14,499 nucleotides of DNA from Hyphomonadaceae bacterium (GTDB lineage Bacteria; Pseudomonadota; Alphaproteobacteria; Caulobacterales; Aquidulcibacteraceae), in contig JAEUMU010000006.1 of NCBI GenBank assembly GCA_016791325.1, positions 1 to 14,499 of the forward strand. The letters run 5' to 3'. Position 1 is the stretch's first letter, and each line of letters begins with the position of its first letter. The notes below the pieces were generated by a model that was given only the letters and a program-made list of their open reading frames with translations, was not told the origin of the DNA and did no database searches. Positions 1 to 6,238 of this stretch are shown here, one piece after another. Both the position numbers and the translations under genes were made by a program.

Positions 1-582
1 TGGATAGTGCGCCTCGATGATGGCGCGCATGGTTTCGTCATCGGGGACGCGGATGTAGTGGAAGAAGCAGCGGCGCAGGAAGGCGTCCGGCAATTCCTTC
101 TCGTTGTTGGAGGTGATGATGATGATGGGCCGTTGCTTGGCCTTCACCGTGCGATCGAGTTCGTAGACGTAGAATTCCATGCGATCGAGCTCCTGCAGGA
201 GATCGTTCGGGAATTCGATGTCGGCCTTATCGATTTCGTCGATCAGAAGGATTGGGCGCGTTGGACTCTCGAACGCTTCCCAGAGCTTGCCGCGCTTGAT
301 GTAGTTTTCGATGTTGCTGGCGCGCGCATCGCCCAGCTGGCTATCACGCAGGCGCATCACCGCATCGTATTCGTAAAGCCCCTGCACCGCCTTGGTGGTG
401 GACTTGATGTGCCATTCGATCAGGGGCGCGCCGATGGCCTTGGCCACTTCCAGCGCGAGCATGGTTTTGCCGGTGCCGGGCTCGCCCTTGACGAGCAGGG
501 GGCGCTCCAGCGTGATCGATGCGTTGACGGCGACCTTCAGATCTTCCGTAGCGACATAGTCCTTGGTGCCTTCAAACCGCAT
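1..582 (-). CDS. MoxR-family AAA+ ATPase, N-terminal part (cut by window edge)
   Basis: The frame is open from an ATG at 582 to position 1, giving the first 194 residues; the C-terminus lies outside the window. The Walker A motif GEPGTGKT is near residues 34-41 and the Walker B motif LLIDEIDKAD near residues 107-116. A sensor-1 type stretch (ITSNNEKELPDAFLRR) is near residues 155-170. This is the AAA_5/MoxR architecture. Such ATPases act as chaperones that insert cofactors or remodel complexes, usually with a VWA-domain (CoxE-like) partner encoded just downstream, which here would be off the left edge. A good ribosome site (GAGGAG, 593-588) lies 5 bases before the ATG. The gene is transcribed away from flbT, and nothing ties it to the flagellum. 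Family assignment is firm; the client is unknown. Confidence 0.9.
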   Translation of the reverse strand, partial: MRFEGTKDYVATEDLKVAVNASITLERPLLVKGEPGTGKTMLALEVAKAIGAPLIEWHIKSTTKAVQGLYEYDAVMRLRDSQLGDARASNIENYIKRGKLWEAFESPTRPILLIDEIDKADIEFPNDLLQELDRMEFYVYELDRTVKAKQRPIIIITSNNEKELPDAFLRRCFFHYIRVPDDETMRAIIEAHYP

Positions 583-703
583 TGTCTCTCCTCGTTCCGC
601 AGCAGCAATAGAGCCGCGCGGGCGCCTGGCGCAATATCCCGTTAACCTCGTGAGGTGAGTCTGCACGATTGATGTGACTCCCAGAAGCGGGAGGAGGGGC
701 CTC

Positions 704-1135
704 ATGCCGCTGAAGTTGTCGTTGCGTCCGGGCGAAAAGTTCGTGGTCAATGGCGCCGTGGTGCAGAACGGGGACCGCCGCGCGGCTCTCGTGCTGCAGA
801 ACAAGGCCTCGGTGCTGCGTGAAAAGGACATCATGCAGCCCGACGAGGCCGACAGCCCCGCCAAGCGCATCTATTTTCCGATCATGCTCATGTATCTGGA
901 CGATGCCGGGCGCGATAAGGCCTACACGGAATTCGCCGCCCGACTGGCCGAATTTATGGGCGTAGTGCGCGAGCCTGCGGTGCTGGCCGAATGCATCGGC
1001 GTTTCCAAAGAAGTAATGGCGGGCGAGTATTACCGCGCTCTCATGCGGTGCCGAAAGCTCATAACCTATGAGGCCGAGCGCCTGGGACTGACGGATGTCG
1101 ATTCAAGCGTACCAGCGCGCAGCCACGCAGGCTGA
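704..1135 (+). CDS. flbT: FlbT, flagellin translation repressor
   Basis: The product is 143 residues, the usual size for FlbT, and starts MPLKLSLRPGEKFVVNG, the typical family N-terminus. The frame is open further upstream to an ATG at 674, but a strong ribosome site (GGAGGAGGGG, about 690-699) sits just before the ATG at 704, and the family homology also begins there. In Caulobacter, FlbT binds the 5' leader of flagellin mRNA and promotes its decay, coupling flagellin synthesis to completion of the hook-basal body. Here the next genes are flaF (overlapping by 41 bp) and a flagellin. A TTAAC half-site at 642-646 and an ACCTC-GT-GAGGT inverted repeat at 645-656 lie upstream; I could not define a promoter. 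Confidence 0.93.
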   Translation: MPLKLSLRPGEKFVVNGAVVQNGDRRAALVLQNKASVLREKDIMQPDEADSPAKRIYFPIMLMYLDDAGRDKAYTEFAARLAEFMGVVREPAVLAECIGVSKEVMAGEYYRALMRCRKLITYEAERLGLTDVDSSVPARSHAG

Positions 1136-1442
1136 GAGCCCGCGCGAACTGGAATACCGCGCCTTCGGCCGTGTCACCGCAGGGCTGGTGCATGCGGCGG
1201 AGCAAAAGATGAGCGGCGGCGCGCTGGCGGAGGCGCTGGACGCCAACCGGCGCTTGTGGCGCGTACTGGCTTCAGATTGTGGCGCGCCGGAAAACCAATT
1301 GCCCCCGCCTTTGCGCGCGCAAATCATCTCGCTGGCCAACTGGGTGGCGAAACACTCCGGCGACGTGCTGCGCGAGGGCGCCGACATCGAACCCTTAATC
1401 GACATCAACCGTGCGATGATGGAAGGCTTGGCGGCGCGCTAG
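1095..1442 (+). CDS. flaF: FlaF, flagellin synthesis/secretion activator
   Basis: The product has 115 residues. The N-terminus (MSIQAYQRAATQAESPRELE) followed by YRAFGRVTAGL is the FlaF signature, and the rest is a helical protein of the usual family length. The gene overlaps the 3' end of flbT by 41 bp in another frame and has only a weak ribosome site, so translation is probably coupled to flbT. In alphaproteobacteria FlaF is needed for flagellin production or export and works in opposition to FlbT. The overlap keeps the two antagonists on one transcript immediately before their target gene. Assignment is firm; the mechanism is taken from the family. Confidence 0.93.
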   Translation: MSIQAYQRAATQAESPRELEYRAFGRVTAGLVHAAEQKMSGGALAEALDANRRLWRVLASDCGAPENQLPPPLRAQIISLANWVAKHSGDVLREGADIEPLIDINRAMMEGLAAR

Positions 1443-1445
1443 GCC

Positions 1446-1460
1446 CGGCAAGAATTGCCG
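1446..1460. promoter_or_regulatory. Inverted repeat CGGCAA-GAA-TTGCCG after flaF (possible FlbD/ftr-type site)
   Basis: A perfect 6-bp inverted repeat with a 3-base centre begins 4 bases after the flaF stop and about 180 bases before the flagellin ATG. Its CGGCA...TGCCG core resembles, from memory, the ftr enhancer elements bound by FlbD upstream of sigma-54-dependent flagellar promoters in Caulobacter. No convincing sigma-54 -24/-12 promoter follows. The best spacing match is a GG at 1543-1544 with a GC at 1555-1556, and its flanking bases are poor. It could instead be a short stem at the 3' end of the flbT-flaF mRNA. Confidence 0.4.
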
Positions 1461-1551
1461 ACCGAGAATCGTTTCGGCGCTGACGCGTTGTTAACCTCCC
1501 AACCTTACAACAATCGCAACGCAAAGCGTCTTGTTCTCCCGAGGGGCAGGG

Positions 1552-1571
1552 CGTGCGGAGTGTTCCGCGCG
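1552..1571 (+). other. Stem-loop in the flagellin leader
   Basis: CGTGCGGA (1552-1559) pairs with TCCGCGCG (1564-1571), giving eight pairs including one G-U around a four-base loop. It lies about 66 bases before the flagellin start. No T-run follows, so it is not an intrinsic terminator. If transcription starts upstream of it, this is leader RNA structure. An overlap with the promoter is also possible because the transcription start is unknown. Confidence 0.4.
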
Positions 1572-1592
1572 TAAAACGGGCGGGGAGCCCAC

Positions 1593-1614
1593 CCGGTCAA
1601 AACGACCGGTCAAA
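1593..1614 (+). other. Inverted and direct repeat just before the flagellin ribosome site
   Basis: CCGGTC (1593-1598) and GACCGG (1604-1609) form a perfect 6-bp inverted repeat around AAAAC. The 9-mer CCGGTCAAA also occurs twice as a direct repeat, at 1593-1601 and 1606-1614. The element ends 8 bases before the flagellin ribosome site (AGAAGGA, 1622-1628). In RNA this gives a hairpin next to the translation start. The position suits a target for FlbT, whose known Caulobacter target is the flagellin mRNA leader; that link is inference. A DNA-binding protein site is the alternative. Confidence 0.5.
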
Positions 1615-1637
1615 TCAGTCCAGAAGGACCGACATAT

Positions 1638-2900
1638 ATGACTAGCGTCAACACCAACTATGGCGCGCTCGTCGCGCTGCAAAGCCTCAACCAAACCACC
1701 CGCGAACTCGCCAGCGTCCAAAACCGCGTCAACACCGGCCTCAAGGTCGCGACGGCGAAGGACAACGGCGCCGTATTCGCTATCGCAGAAGGCCAGCGCG
1801 CACGCGTTGCTTCGCTGGGTGCGGTGATGGATGGCATCGATCGCGCCGCTTCGGTGATCGATGTGGGCTTGTCGGCCGGCGAAGCCATCGGCGACATTCT
1901 CAAGCAATTGAAGGAAAAGTCGGTCGCGGCGCAAGCCACCGACCTTTCGTCCGACCAGCGCGCCGCGCTGCAAGCGGACTTCGACGCTCTGCGTAATCAG
2001 ATCAACCAGATCGCCAACGCCGCGACGTTCAACGGCTCGAACCTGGTCAACGGCACCAACCTTTCGGGCGGCGCCTCCAGCTTCACCGTGCTGACGACCG
2101 ACACGGGCGCGGGCGGCGCTTCTTCGAACTACACGGTTTCTTCGCGCGACAACGCGGGCACGGACACCTCGGCGAACTCGCGCCTGGTCAACGTCAATGC
2201 GACGCTCGCCTCCATCGATTCCGATTACGAAAACGCCGACGGCCTGACCTTCACGGTCGGCTCTGGCGCCAACCAAGTGACGTACAATGTTGGCTTCGCG
2301 GCCAACATGACGCTGCAAGGCTTCCTGGACAAAGTCACGACCACGACCAATGGCGCGATCTCGGCCAGCTACGACGCCTCGACCGGCAACGTCATCTACT
2401 CGTCGGCTTCGGACTTCACCGTCGCCTACAACGACAACGGCGGCAACGCGCCGACGGGTTCGGATCTGGCGTTCCTGATCGGCGATGGCGCGGGCGACAC
2501 CGGCATCATCGGCGCGACGGGCTCCAACCAGCTCGCGGTCTCGGGCTTCGACTTCCGCCTGGGCATTGGCGGCCAAGCGTTGTCCACGGTCACGTCGGCG
2601 CTCGACATCTCCACGTCGGGCGGCGCTGCGTCGGCCTCCACGGCCATCGACACCGCGATCACCTCGCTCAATCGCGATCTCGCCACGCTCGGCGCCCAAT
2701 CCAAGGCGCTGGATGTCCAAAAGAACTTCTTGGGCAAGCTGCAAGATTCGATCGAAGCCGGCATCGGCAACCTCGTCGACGCGGACCTCGCCAAGGAATC
2801 CGCTCGCCTGCAAGCTCTGCAAGTCAAGCAGCAGCTGGGCGCGCAAGCCTTGTCGATCGCCAACTCGGCGCCGTCGATCGTGCTGTCCTTCTTCCGCTAA
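1638..2900 (+). CDS. Flagellin with enlarged central domain
   Basis: This is the filament subunit, exported by the flagellar type III system. The product has 420 residues. Residues 1-140 are the conserved N-terminal D0/D1 coiled-coil region, including RELASVQNRVNTGLKV. Residues about 340-420 are the C-terminal D1/D0 region, ending in QALSIANSAPSIVLSFFR. Caulobacter flagellins are about 270 residues, so roughly 150 residues are added in the middle (about 145-335). That part is rich in Ser, Thr, Asn and Gly and contains a flagellin IN-type stretch at about 200-256 (TLQGFLDKV, then ASYDASTGNVIYSS). Ser/Thr richness is compatible with surface glycosylation but does not prove it. The start is clear: AGAAGGA lies 9 bases before the ATG. 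flbT-flaF lie upstream and a FlaG-like gene downstream. Confidence 0.95.
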   Translation: MTSVNTNYGALVALQSLNQTTRELASVQNRVNTGLKVATAKDNGAVFAIAEGQRARVASLGAVMDGIDRAASVIDVGLSAGEAIGDILKQLKEKSVAAQATDLSSDQRAALQADFDALRNQINQIANAATFNGSNLVNGTNLSGGASSFTVLTTDTGAGGASSNYTVSSRDNAGTDTSANSRLVNVNATLASIDSDYENADGLTFTVGSGANQVTYNVGFAANMTLQGFLDKVTTTTNGAISASYDASTGNVIYSSASDFTVAYNDNGGNAPTGSDLAFLIGDGAGDTGIIGATGSNQLAVSGFDFRLGIGGQALSTVTSALDISTSGGAASASTAIDTAITSLNRDLATLGAQSKALDVQKNFLGKLQDSIEAGIGNLVDADLAKESARLQALQVKQQLGAQALSIANSAPSIVLSFFR

Positions 2901-2913
2901 GCGGATCGAAAAA

Positions 2914-2940
2914 GGCGGGGGGCCCCTCGGGCCCTCCGCC
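2914..2940 (+). terminator. Strong GC stem-loop between flagellin and the flaG-like gene
   Basis: GGCGGGGGGCCC (2914-2925) pairs with GGGCCCTCCGCC (2929-2940), a 12-bp stem with one G-U pair and a CTC loop. It begins 14 bases after the flagellin stop. It lacks a T-run on the + strand; instead GAAAAA precedes it, so the classical terminator orientation would be the - strand. On the flagellin mRNA it more likely protects the 3' end or reduces read-through. The next gene starts only 16 bases later, so it may set a high flagellin to FlaG ratio. Confidence 0.5.
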
Positions 2941-2955
2941 GACTTCGCATGAGCC

Positions 2956-3252
2956 ATGGATCCGGTTGCGCCCCCGAAAGCTGATCTGAACCTGGCGGTG
3001 CGCCCTCAGCGCAGCGAGCCGGGGCCGGCTGCGCAAGAAGCGGAGCGCCGCGTGGCCGAACACGCCGCCGCGCTGCGCAAGAACGCGATGCCCGACAGGG
3101 GCGACGTGAAACTTGATGAAGGCGCCCAGCGCTTCGTCTATACCCTCACCGATGCAGAGACCGCCGAAACGCTGCGCCGCTATCCCAGCGAAACCCAGCT
3201 TGCGTATTCGCGCGCGGTGATGGCGTATCTGCGCGCTCAAAATGCGCGTTAA
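2956..3252 (+). CDS. flaG: FlaG-like flagellar protein
   Basis: A 98-residue protein. Residues 1-45 are Ala/Pro/Arg-rich and unstructured-looking. Residues about 51-78 (VKLDEGAQRFVYTLTDAETA, then ETLRRYPS) match the FlaG core pattern, in which FlaG proteins read roughly D-x-x-T-G-R-x-V-V-x-V-x-D-x-x-T-G-E-x-I-R-Q-I-P. A helical tail follows (AYSRAVMAYLRAQ). FlaG proteins affect filament length in other bacteria, and flaG is often next to flagellin, as here. The start is uncertain: no good ribosome site precedes 2956, and an internal ATG at 3088 would leave only the FlaG core. The call rests on the motif and its position and is moderate. Confidence 0.6.
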   Translation: MDPVAPPKADLNLAVRPQRSEPGPAAQEAERRVAEHAAALRKNAMPDRGDVKLDEGAQRFVYTLTDAETAETLRRYPSETQLAYSRAVMAYLRAQNAR

Positions 3253-3297
3253 GCCAATCGTAAACAGACAGTAAAAATATTTGTATCGGACCCGAAC

Positions 3298-3318
3298 GCG
3301 TTAACGATTCATTAACGC
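3298..3318 (+). promoter_or_regulatory. CtrA-type box, perfect TTAA-N7-TTAAC inverted repeat
   Basis: GCGTTAA (3298-3304), a 7-base spacer, then TTAACGC (3312-3318). This contains an exact TTAA-N7-TTAA, the full CtrA recognition site of Caulobacter and relatives, extended to a 7-bp inverted repeat. It lies in an AT-rich stretch (3253-3333) that contrasts with the GC-rich genes around it, and about 77 bases before the flagellin-like ATG. CtrA is the cell-cycle regulator that starts the flagellar cascade, so this gene may be a direct CtrA target. No CtrA gene is in the window. Confidence 0.7.
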
Positions 3319-3342
3319 ATTTACGTTTCCTTCACGCTTGCG

Positions 3343-3366
3343 GCGAAGCGCGCCGCGCGTCTTCGC
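3343..3366 (+). other. Stem-loop in the leader of the flagellin-like gene
   Basis: GCGAAGCGCG (3343-3352) can pair with CGCG-T-CTTCGC (3356-3366), giving ten pairs with one bulged T and a CCG loop. It sits 15 bases before the ribosome site AAGGAG (3382-3387). Its position is like that of the stem before the flagellin gene, though the sequence differs. It may shape leader RNA structure or stability. There is no T-run after it. Confidence 0.4.
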
Positions 3367-3394
3367 GTGACGCGCGATCCGAAGGAGCGGAAGA

Positions 3395-4123
3395 ATGGTT
3401 TCCAGCATCGTCCCAGGCACGGCGGGCGCGAACGCGCTCGGCGTTGATCAGCGTTTTGCGCGCGCGCCCTCGCAGGCGCCGCTGCGCCGCGAGGACGCCG
3501 CCGCGGGCGATCGCGGTGATGTCAGCGGCGCAGCCGCCTGGGCCAGCGCGCGCGAAAGCGTGCGCGCGGGGCTCGAGCAGGTACAGACGGCGCTGGCGCT
3601 TGGCCACGAAGCGCAATCCATGCTGCTCAAGGTGCAGGCCATCGCCCGTGGCGAGGGCGGCGGCCAAAGCGAGCTCGACGCGGTGCTGAATGCGTTCGCG
3701 CAGCGGGTCGATGCGGCCGGCGTGGGGCTCGTTTCAGGCCAGACGCTGGCAGTGCAGGCCGAACCGGGCGCGACGCCAGTTGAGATTGCGGGCGCGGATT
3801 TGCGGCTGAAGGGTGAGCCGGGCAGCGTGCTGGCGCTGACGCTGGACGCCAACGCCGCTGATGCGCCGGCCCTGAACGCGGCGGTGCAGCGTTCGCTGGA
3901 GTCGCTGCAAACGGCGATGGAAGGCTTGTTCAAGGCCGCGCGCGCGCTGGAGGCGCATCAGGGCTTTCTCGGCGCCGTGCAGGGCGTGGCTGCGAACGCC
4001 GATCTCGATGCGGATGGCGCGCGCTTGTTGGCGCTGCAGGTACGCCAAGGGCTGGAAGCTATGGGCGGGGCCTCGATCGCCAACGTGGAGCCGCAGGCGG
4101 TGCTTTCGCTGTTCCGCGCCTAA
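3395..4123 (+). CDS. Diverged flagellin-like protein
   Basis: The product has 242 residues. Its C-terminal part follows the neighbouring flagellin closely: FLGAVQG (191-197) aligns with FLGKLQD, DADGARLLALQVRQ (205-218) with DADLAKESARLQALQVKQ, and SIANVEPQAVLSLFRA (227-242) with the flagellin end. Residues about 50-120 also match the flagellin D1 helix and the segment before its central domain. The first about 40 residues do not: the usual N-terminal D0 start is replaced by a Pro/Arg/Ala-rich stretch, and the large central domain is absent. It may be a minor flagellin, a cap or junction component, a regulator, or a decaying paralogue; the intact frame, good ribosome site (AAGGAG, 3382-3387) and CtrA-type box argue against simple decay. 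Its stop overlaps that of the convergent gene by 3 bases. Confidence 0.72.
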   Translation: MVSSIVPGTAGANALGVDQRFARAPSQAPLRREDAAAGDRGDVSGAAAWASARESVRAGLEQVQTALALGHEAQSMLLKVQAIARGEGGGQSELDAVLNAFAQRVDAAGVGLVSGQTLAVQAEPGATPVEIAGADLRLKGEPGSVLALTLDANAADAPALNAAVQRSLESLQTAMEGLFKAARALEAHQGFLGAVQGVAANADLDADGARLLALQVRQGLEAMGGASIANVEPQAVLSLFRA

Positions 4124-5379
4124 AGCGGGCGCCAGTTGCTGGCGCTTATGTCCACCAGTTCGCCGGCGTAATCGTCATCCTGCATGCGCAGCCATATGCG
4201 CCGGCCGATCTGGAAGAGCACAAAACCAAGCACGGCCAAAAGACCGAGCAGCGCCGCGCCGGCGGCGGCAAGGGCGAGTGAAAGCTCGCGCGTGACGGTG
4301 AGCTCGCCGCGCGCGGCGGAAAGCAAACGCCCATCGCGGGGCAGGCGCTTGGCGGCGGCGGCGGCGCGATCGCCGGCGGCCTGCGCCACCAGCAGCAGGC
4401 GCGGCATGTCGTTAAGCGTGGAAGCGTGGGTGAGCAGCGCCGCGGCGCCGGCGATGGTGGTTGAATCGGCCATCGCGCCAATATTATCGAGCAATTGCTT
4501 GGCTGCGGCGGCGCCTTCAGGAGAAAGCGCTTCGCGGAAAGCGGCGGCGGCGTTGTCGTAAGCGCCGGGATCGCCGGCGCCGGCGCCGGTGCGGGCGGCG
4601 TCGCGGAAGGTGGCGAGCGGCAAGGCCGTTTCCATTACCGGACGCAGCTGGCTGGCGAAGGTTTGCTGGAAATCATCGCGCCGGCTGGCGGCAAGCAGGG
4701 CCGCCGCCCCGCGTGACATGCGCGGCGTGAATTCGCCGGCCAGGCCGCGCGAGAATCCAGTCAGCACGAATTGCAGCAGGTCCGGCTCGGACTCGACAAG
4801 CATCGCGCGCGCGAGAATTTCAAAATCGCGCGCATCGCCGATTTCGACGGCGGGTTGATCGTCGCGCGCTTGCGCGGCGCCGCTGGCGGTGCGGCGTGAA
4901 AGCAGCGGTACGGTGGCTTCGTAGCGCGCGCGGGTGCCGGGTGTGAGCAGAGCCAGCGCCGCCAGTTCGAGCTGCGCGTCGTCGCCGCCGGAAGGCAGGC
5001 GCTGATTCAGGGAATTGACCACGCGCGACGGCAGCATGCCGCGCGCCGAGAGCAGAAAGCCGCGCGCCGCAGAAATATCGCCGCGCATCAGCTCCAGGGC
5101 GATGAGATCGTCCCATTGGCGCTGACGATCGAAATCGAGCTGGATCAGGTTGCCGTTGAGCCGCTCAACGCGGGTGCTGACGGCGCGCGCGCCGGCTTCT
5201 GAGTATTCGTAGGCGTAGAGATGGTCGCGGGCGATAATCATGAACGCCGCGCCCAGCGCCAGAGGCAGGGCGAAAAGGCAGACGTTAAACACAAGCGCGC
5301 CCAGCACGCCTTGGGGGGCGCGTTTACTGGCGTGCGTCCGGACAGGACGCCATGGACGTGATGGTTTCGCGTGCTTCAT
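4120..5379 (-). CDS. Unknown Ala-rich protein with two membrane segments
   Basis: I do not recognise a family. The product has 419 residues: a basic N-terminus (1-22), a membrane segment at about 25-50, about 310 mostly helical residues, a second membrane segment at about 368-391, then RRIWLR and a short acidic/polar tail. The positive charges predict both ends in the cytoplasm and the long middle part in the periplasm. The middle is Ala/Leu/Arg-rich with repeated short helices, possibly TPR-like or alpha-solenoid, but no clear repeat register is visible. It is the last gene of the flgI run, 96 bp after the flbY-like gene, so a flagellar or envelope role is possible by position only. The ATG has GAGGA almost touching it (one base), which is unusually close, and I see no better in-frame start. 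Confidence 0.7.
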   Translation of the reverse strand: MKHAKPSRPWRPVRTHASKRAPQGVLGALVFNVCLFALPLALGAAFMIIARDHLYAYEYSEAGARAVSTRVERLNGNLIQLDFDRQRQWDDLIALELMRGDISAARGFLLSARGMLPSRVVNSLNQRLPSGGDDAQLELAALALLTPGTRARYEATVPLLSRRTASGAAQARDDQPAVEIGDARDFEILARAMLVESEPDLLQFVLTGFSRGLAGEFTPRMSRGAAALLAASRRDDFQQTFASQLRPVMETALPLATFRDAARTGAGAGDPGAYDNAAAAFREALSPEGAAAAKQLLDNIGAMADSTTIAGAAALLTHASTLNDMPRLLLVAQAAGDRAAAAAKRLPRDGRLLSAARGELTVTRELSLALAAAGAALLGLLAVLGFVLFQIGRRIWLRMQDDDYAGELVDISASNWRPL

Positions 5380-5475
5380 TCCTCGCCCACACCGCGGCCA
5401 TACAAAACCGGCGCCGCCCGATCAGAGCAAGATGAATTACAGGAAAGGGGAAAACCGCGCCGAATTGAGGCGGGA

Positions 5476-5919
5476 TCAGGCCGTGCGGTCGATCACCGCC
5501 GGCAGCGGCCCCGAGCCGGCCTCGACCGCGCCGCCAGCGCCGTAGCTGGCGCTGCCGGCGCGCTGGCGCACGATCTCCTGCGCCATCGCTTCGACCAGCC
5601 CTTCAGTGATGGTTTTGACCGCATTGAGCGCGATTTCATGCTGCGCCAGCGATTGCTGCAACGCAGCAGTGTTGGCGCGCAGTCTCGCCAGGGTCGCCGG
5701 CGGGGCGGCCGCAATCAGGCTGGGATCGTGCTTGATGCGGGTGAGTTCGAGCCGATAGGCGTTGGCGAGGCGATTTTTTTCCTCCGCCTCGGCGCCGTCG
5801 AGCGGGGGCTGGCGGGCGTCGATGCGGCGGGTTTCTTCTTGAACCAGAAGGGCCAAGCGCTCGGTCACGAGCAGCAATTGCTCGGCGCGGTCGGCGGCGT
5901 CGTCAGCGAGGAGCGCCAT
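5476..5919 (-). CDS. flbY: FlbY-like / FlgN-type flagellar protein
   Basis: The product has 147 residues. The frame is open further upstream, but that part is a shadow of the preceding flgJ-like gene; MALLADDAADRAEQLLLVTE at 5919 is the sensible start and overlaps that gene by 17 bp. The protein is almost entirely helical. Leu-rich helices cover residues 1-40, EEKNRLANAYRLELTRIK falls at about 43-60, and further coiled-coil helices run to about 118. The layout is like FlgN-type chaperones and the Caulobacter protein FlbY, which is encoded in flagellar loci. The last 25 residues are Gly/Ala-rich and probably flexible. The position directly after the rod-binding gene supports a flagellar job, perhaps as an export chaperone. 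The FlbY name rests on motif memory and order, so it is moderate. Confidence 0.6.
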   Translation of the reverse strand: MALLADDAADRAEQLLLVTERLALLVQEETRRIDARQPPLDGAEAEEKNRLANAYRLELTRIKHDPSLIAAAPPATLARLRANTAALQQSLAQHEIALNAVKTITEGLVEAMAQEIVRQRAGSASYGAGGAVEAGSGPLPAVIDRTA

Positions 5920-6238
5920 CTTCGCCCTCCGGCATGACCACGGTTTGCATACGGGTGAACTCGCGCAGGATGCTGTCGGCGATGCCGACGCCGCCGGCGC
6001 GGGCGATGGTTTCGGCGTAGCGCTGGACCAGCATGGGGCGAAACATTTGCTCGCCCATGCCGCCGCCGCCCAGGCCCTCGGTGTCCAGGCTCTCAAACAT
6101 CGGGGCCAGCATCTCGGAGAGGAATACGGCCTCAAACTCCTGCGCGACGCGCTGCAGGTCGGCGTTGGGGGTGGCTTCGGGATTAGGGCGGGCGGGCAAA
6201 GGCGCGCCGGCGCGGGGCAAAAGATCGGGCGCGTCCAT
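5903..6238 (-). CDS. flgJ: Rod-binding protein, FlgJ N-terminal domain only (CheL-type)
   Basis: The product has 111 residues. The central part (LQRVAQEFEAVFLSEMLAPM, about 28-47) followed by a Gly-rich turn and MFRPMLVQRYAETIARAGGVGIAD is the FlgJ rod-binding domain. The muramidase domain of enterobacterial FlgJ is absent, as usual in alphaproteobacteria, where the protein is often named CheL. It should sit in the periplasm and help rod assembly; cell-wall cutting would need a separate enzyme not seen here. The ATG at 6238 overlaps the flgI stop (TGATG), which implies translational coupling; a GTG one codon earlier (6241) is the alternative. Confidence 0.88.
   Translation of the reverse strand: MDAPDLLPRAGAPLPARPNPEATPNADLQRVAQEFEAVFLSEMLAPMFESLDTEGLGGGGMGEQMFRPMLVQRYAETIARAGGVGIADSILREFTRMQTVVMPEGEDGAPR

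Noticed and set aside
1543..1556. Sigma-54 promoter candidate for flagellin
   Set aside because: GG and GC have the right spacing, but the flanking bases do not match TGGCAC and TTGCA; not listed as a promoter.
1491..2957. A 488-codon open frame on the - strand across the flagellin gene
   Set aside because: It is antisense to a certain flagellin, is Arg/Val/Ala/Asp-rich with no domain, and arises from GC-biased codons of the real gene.
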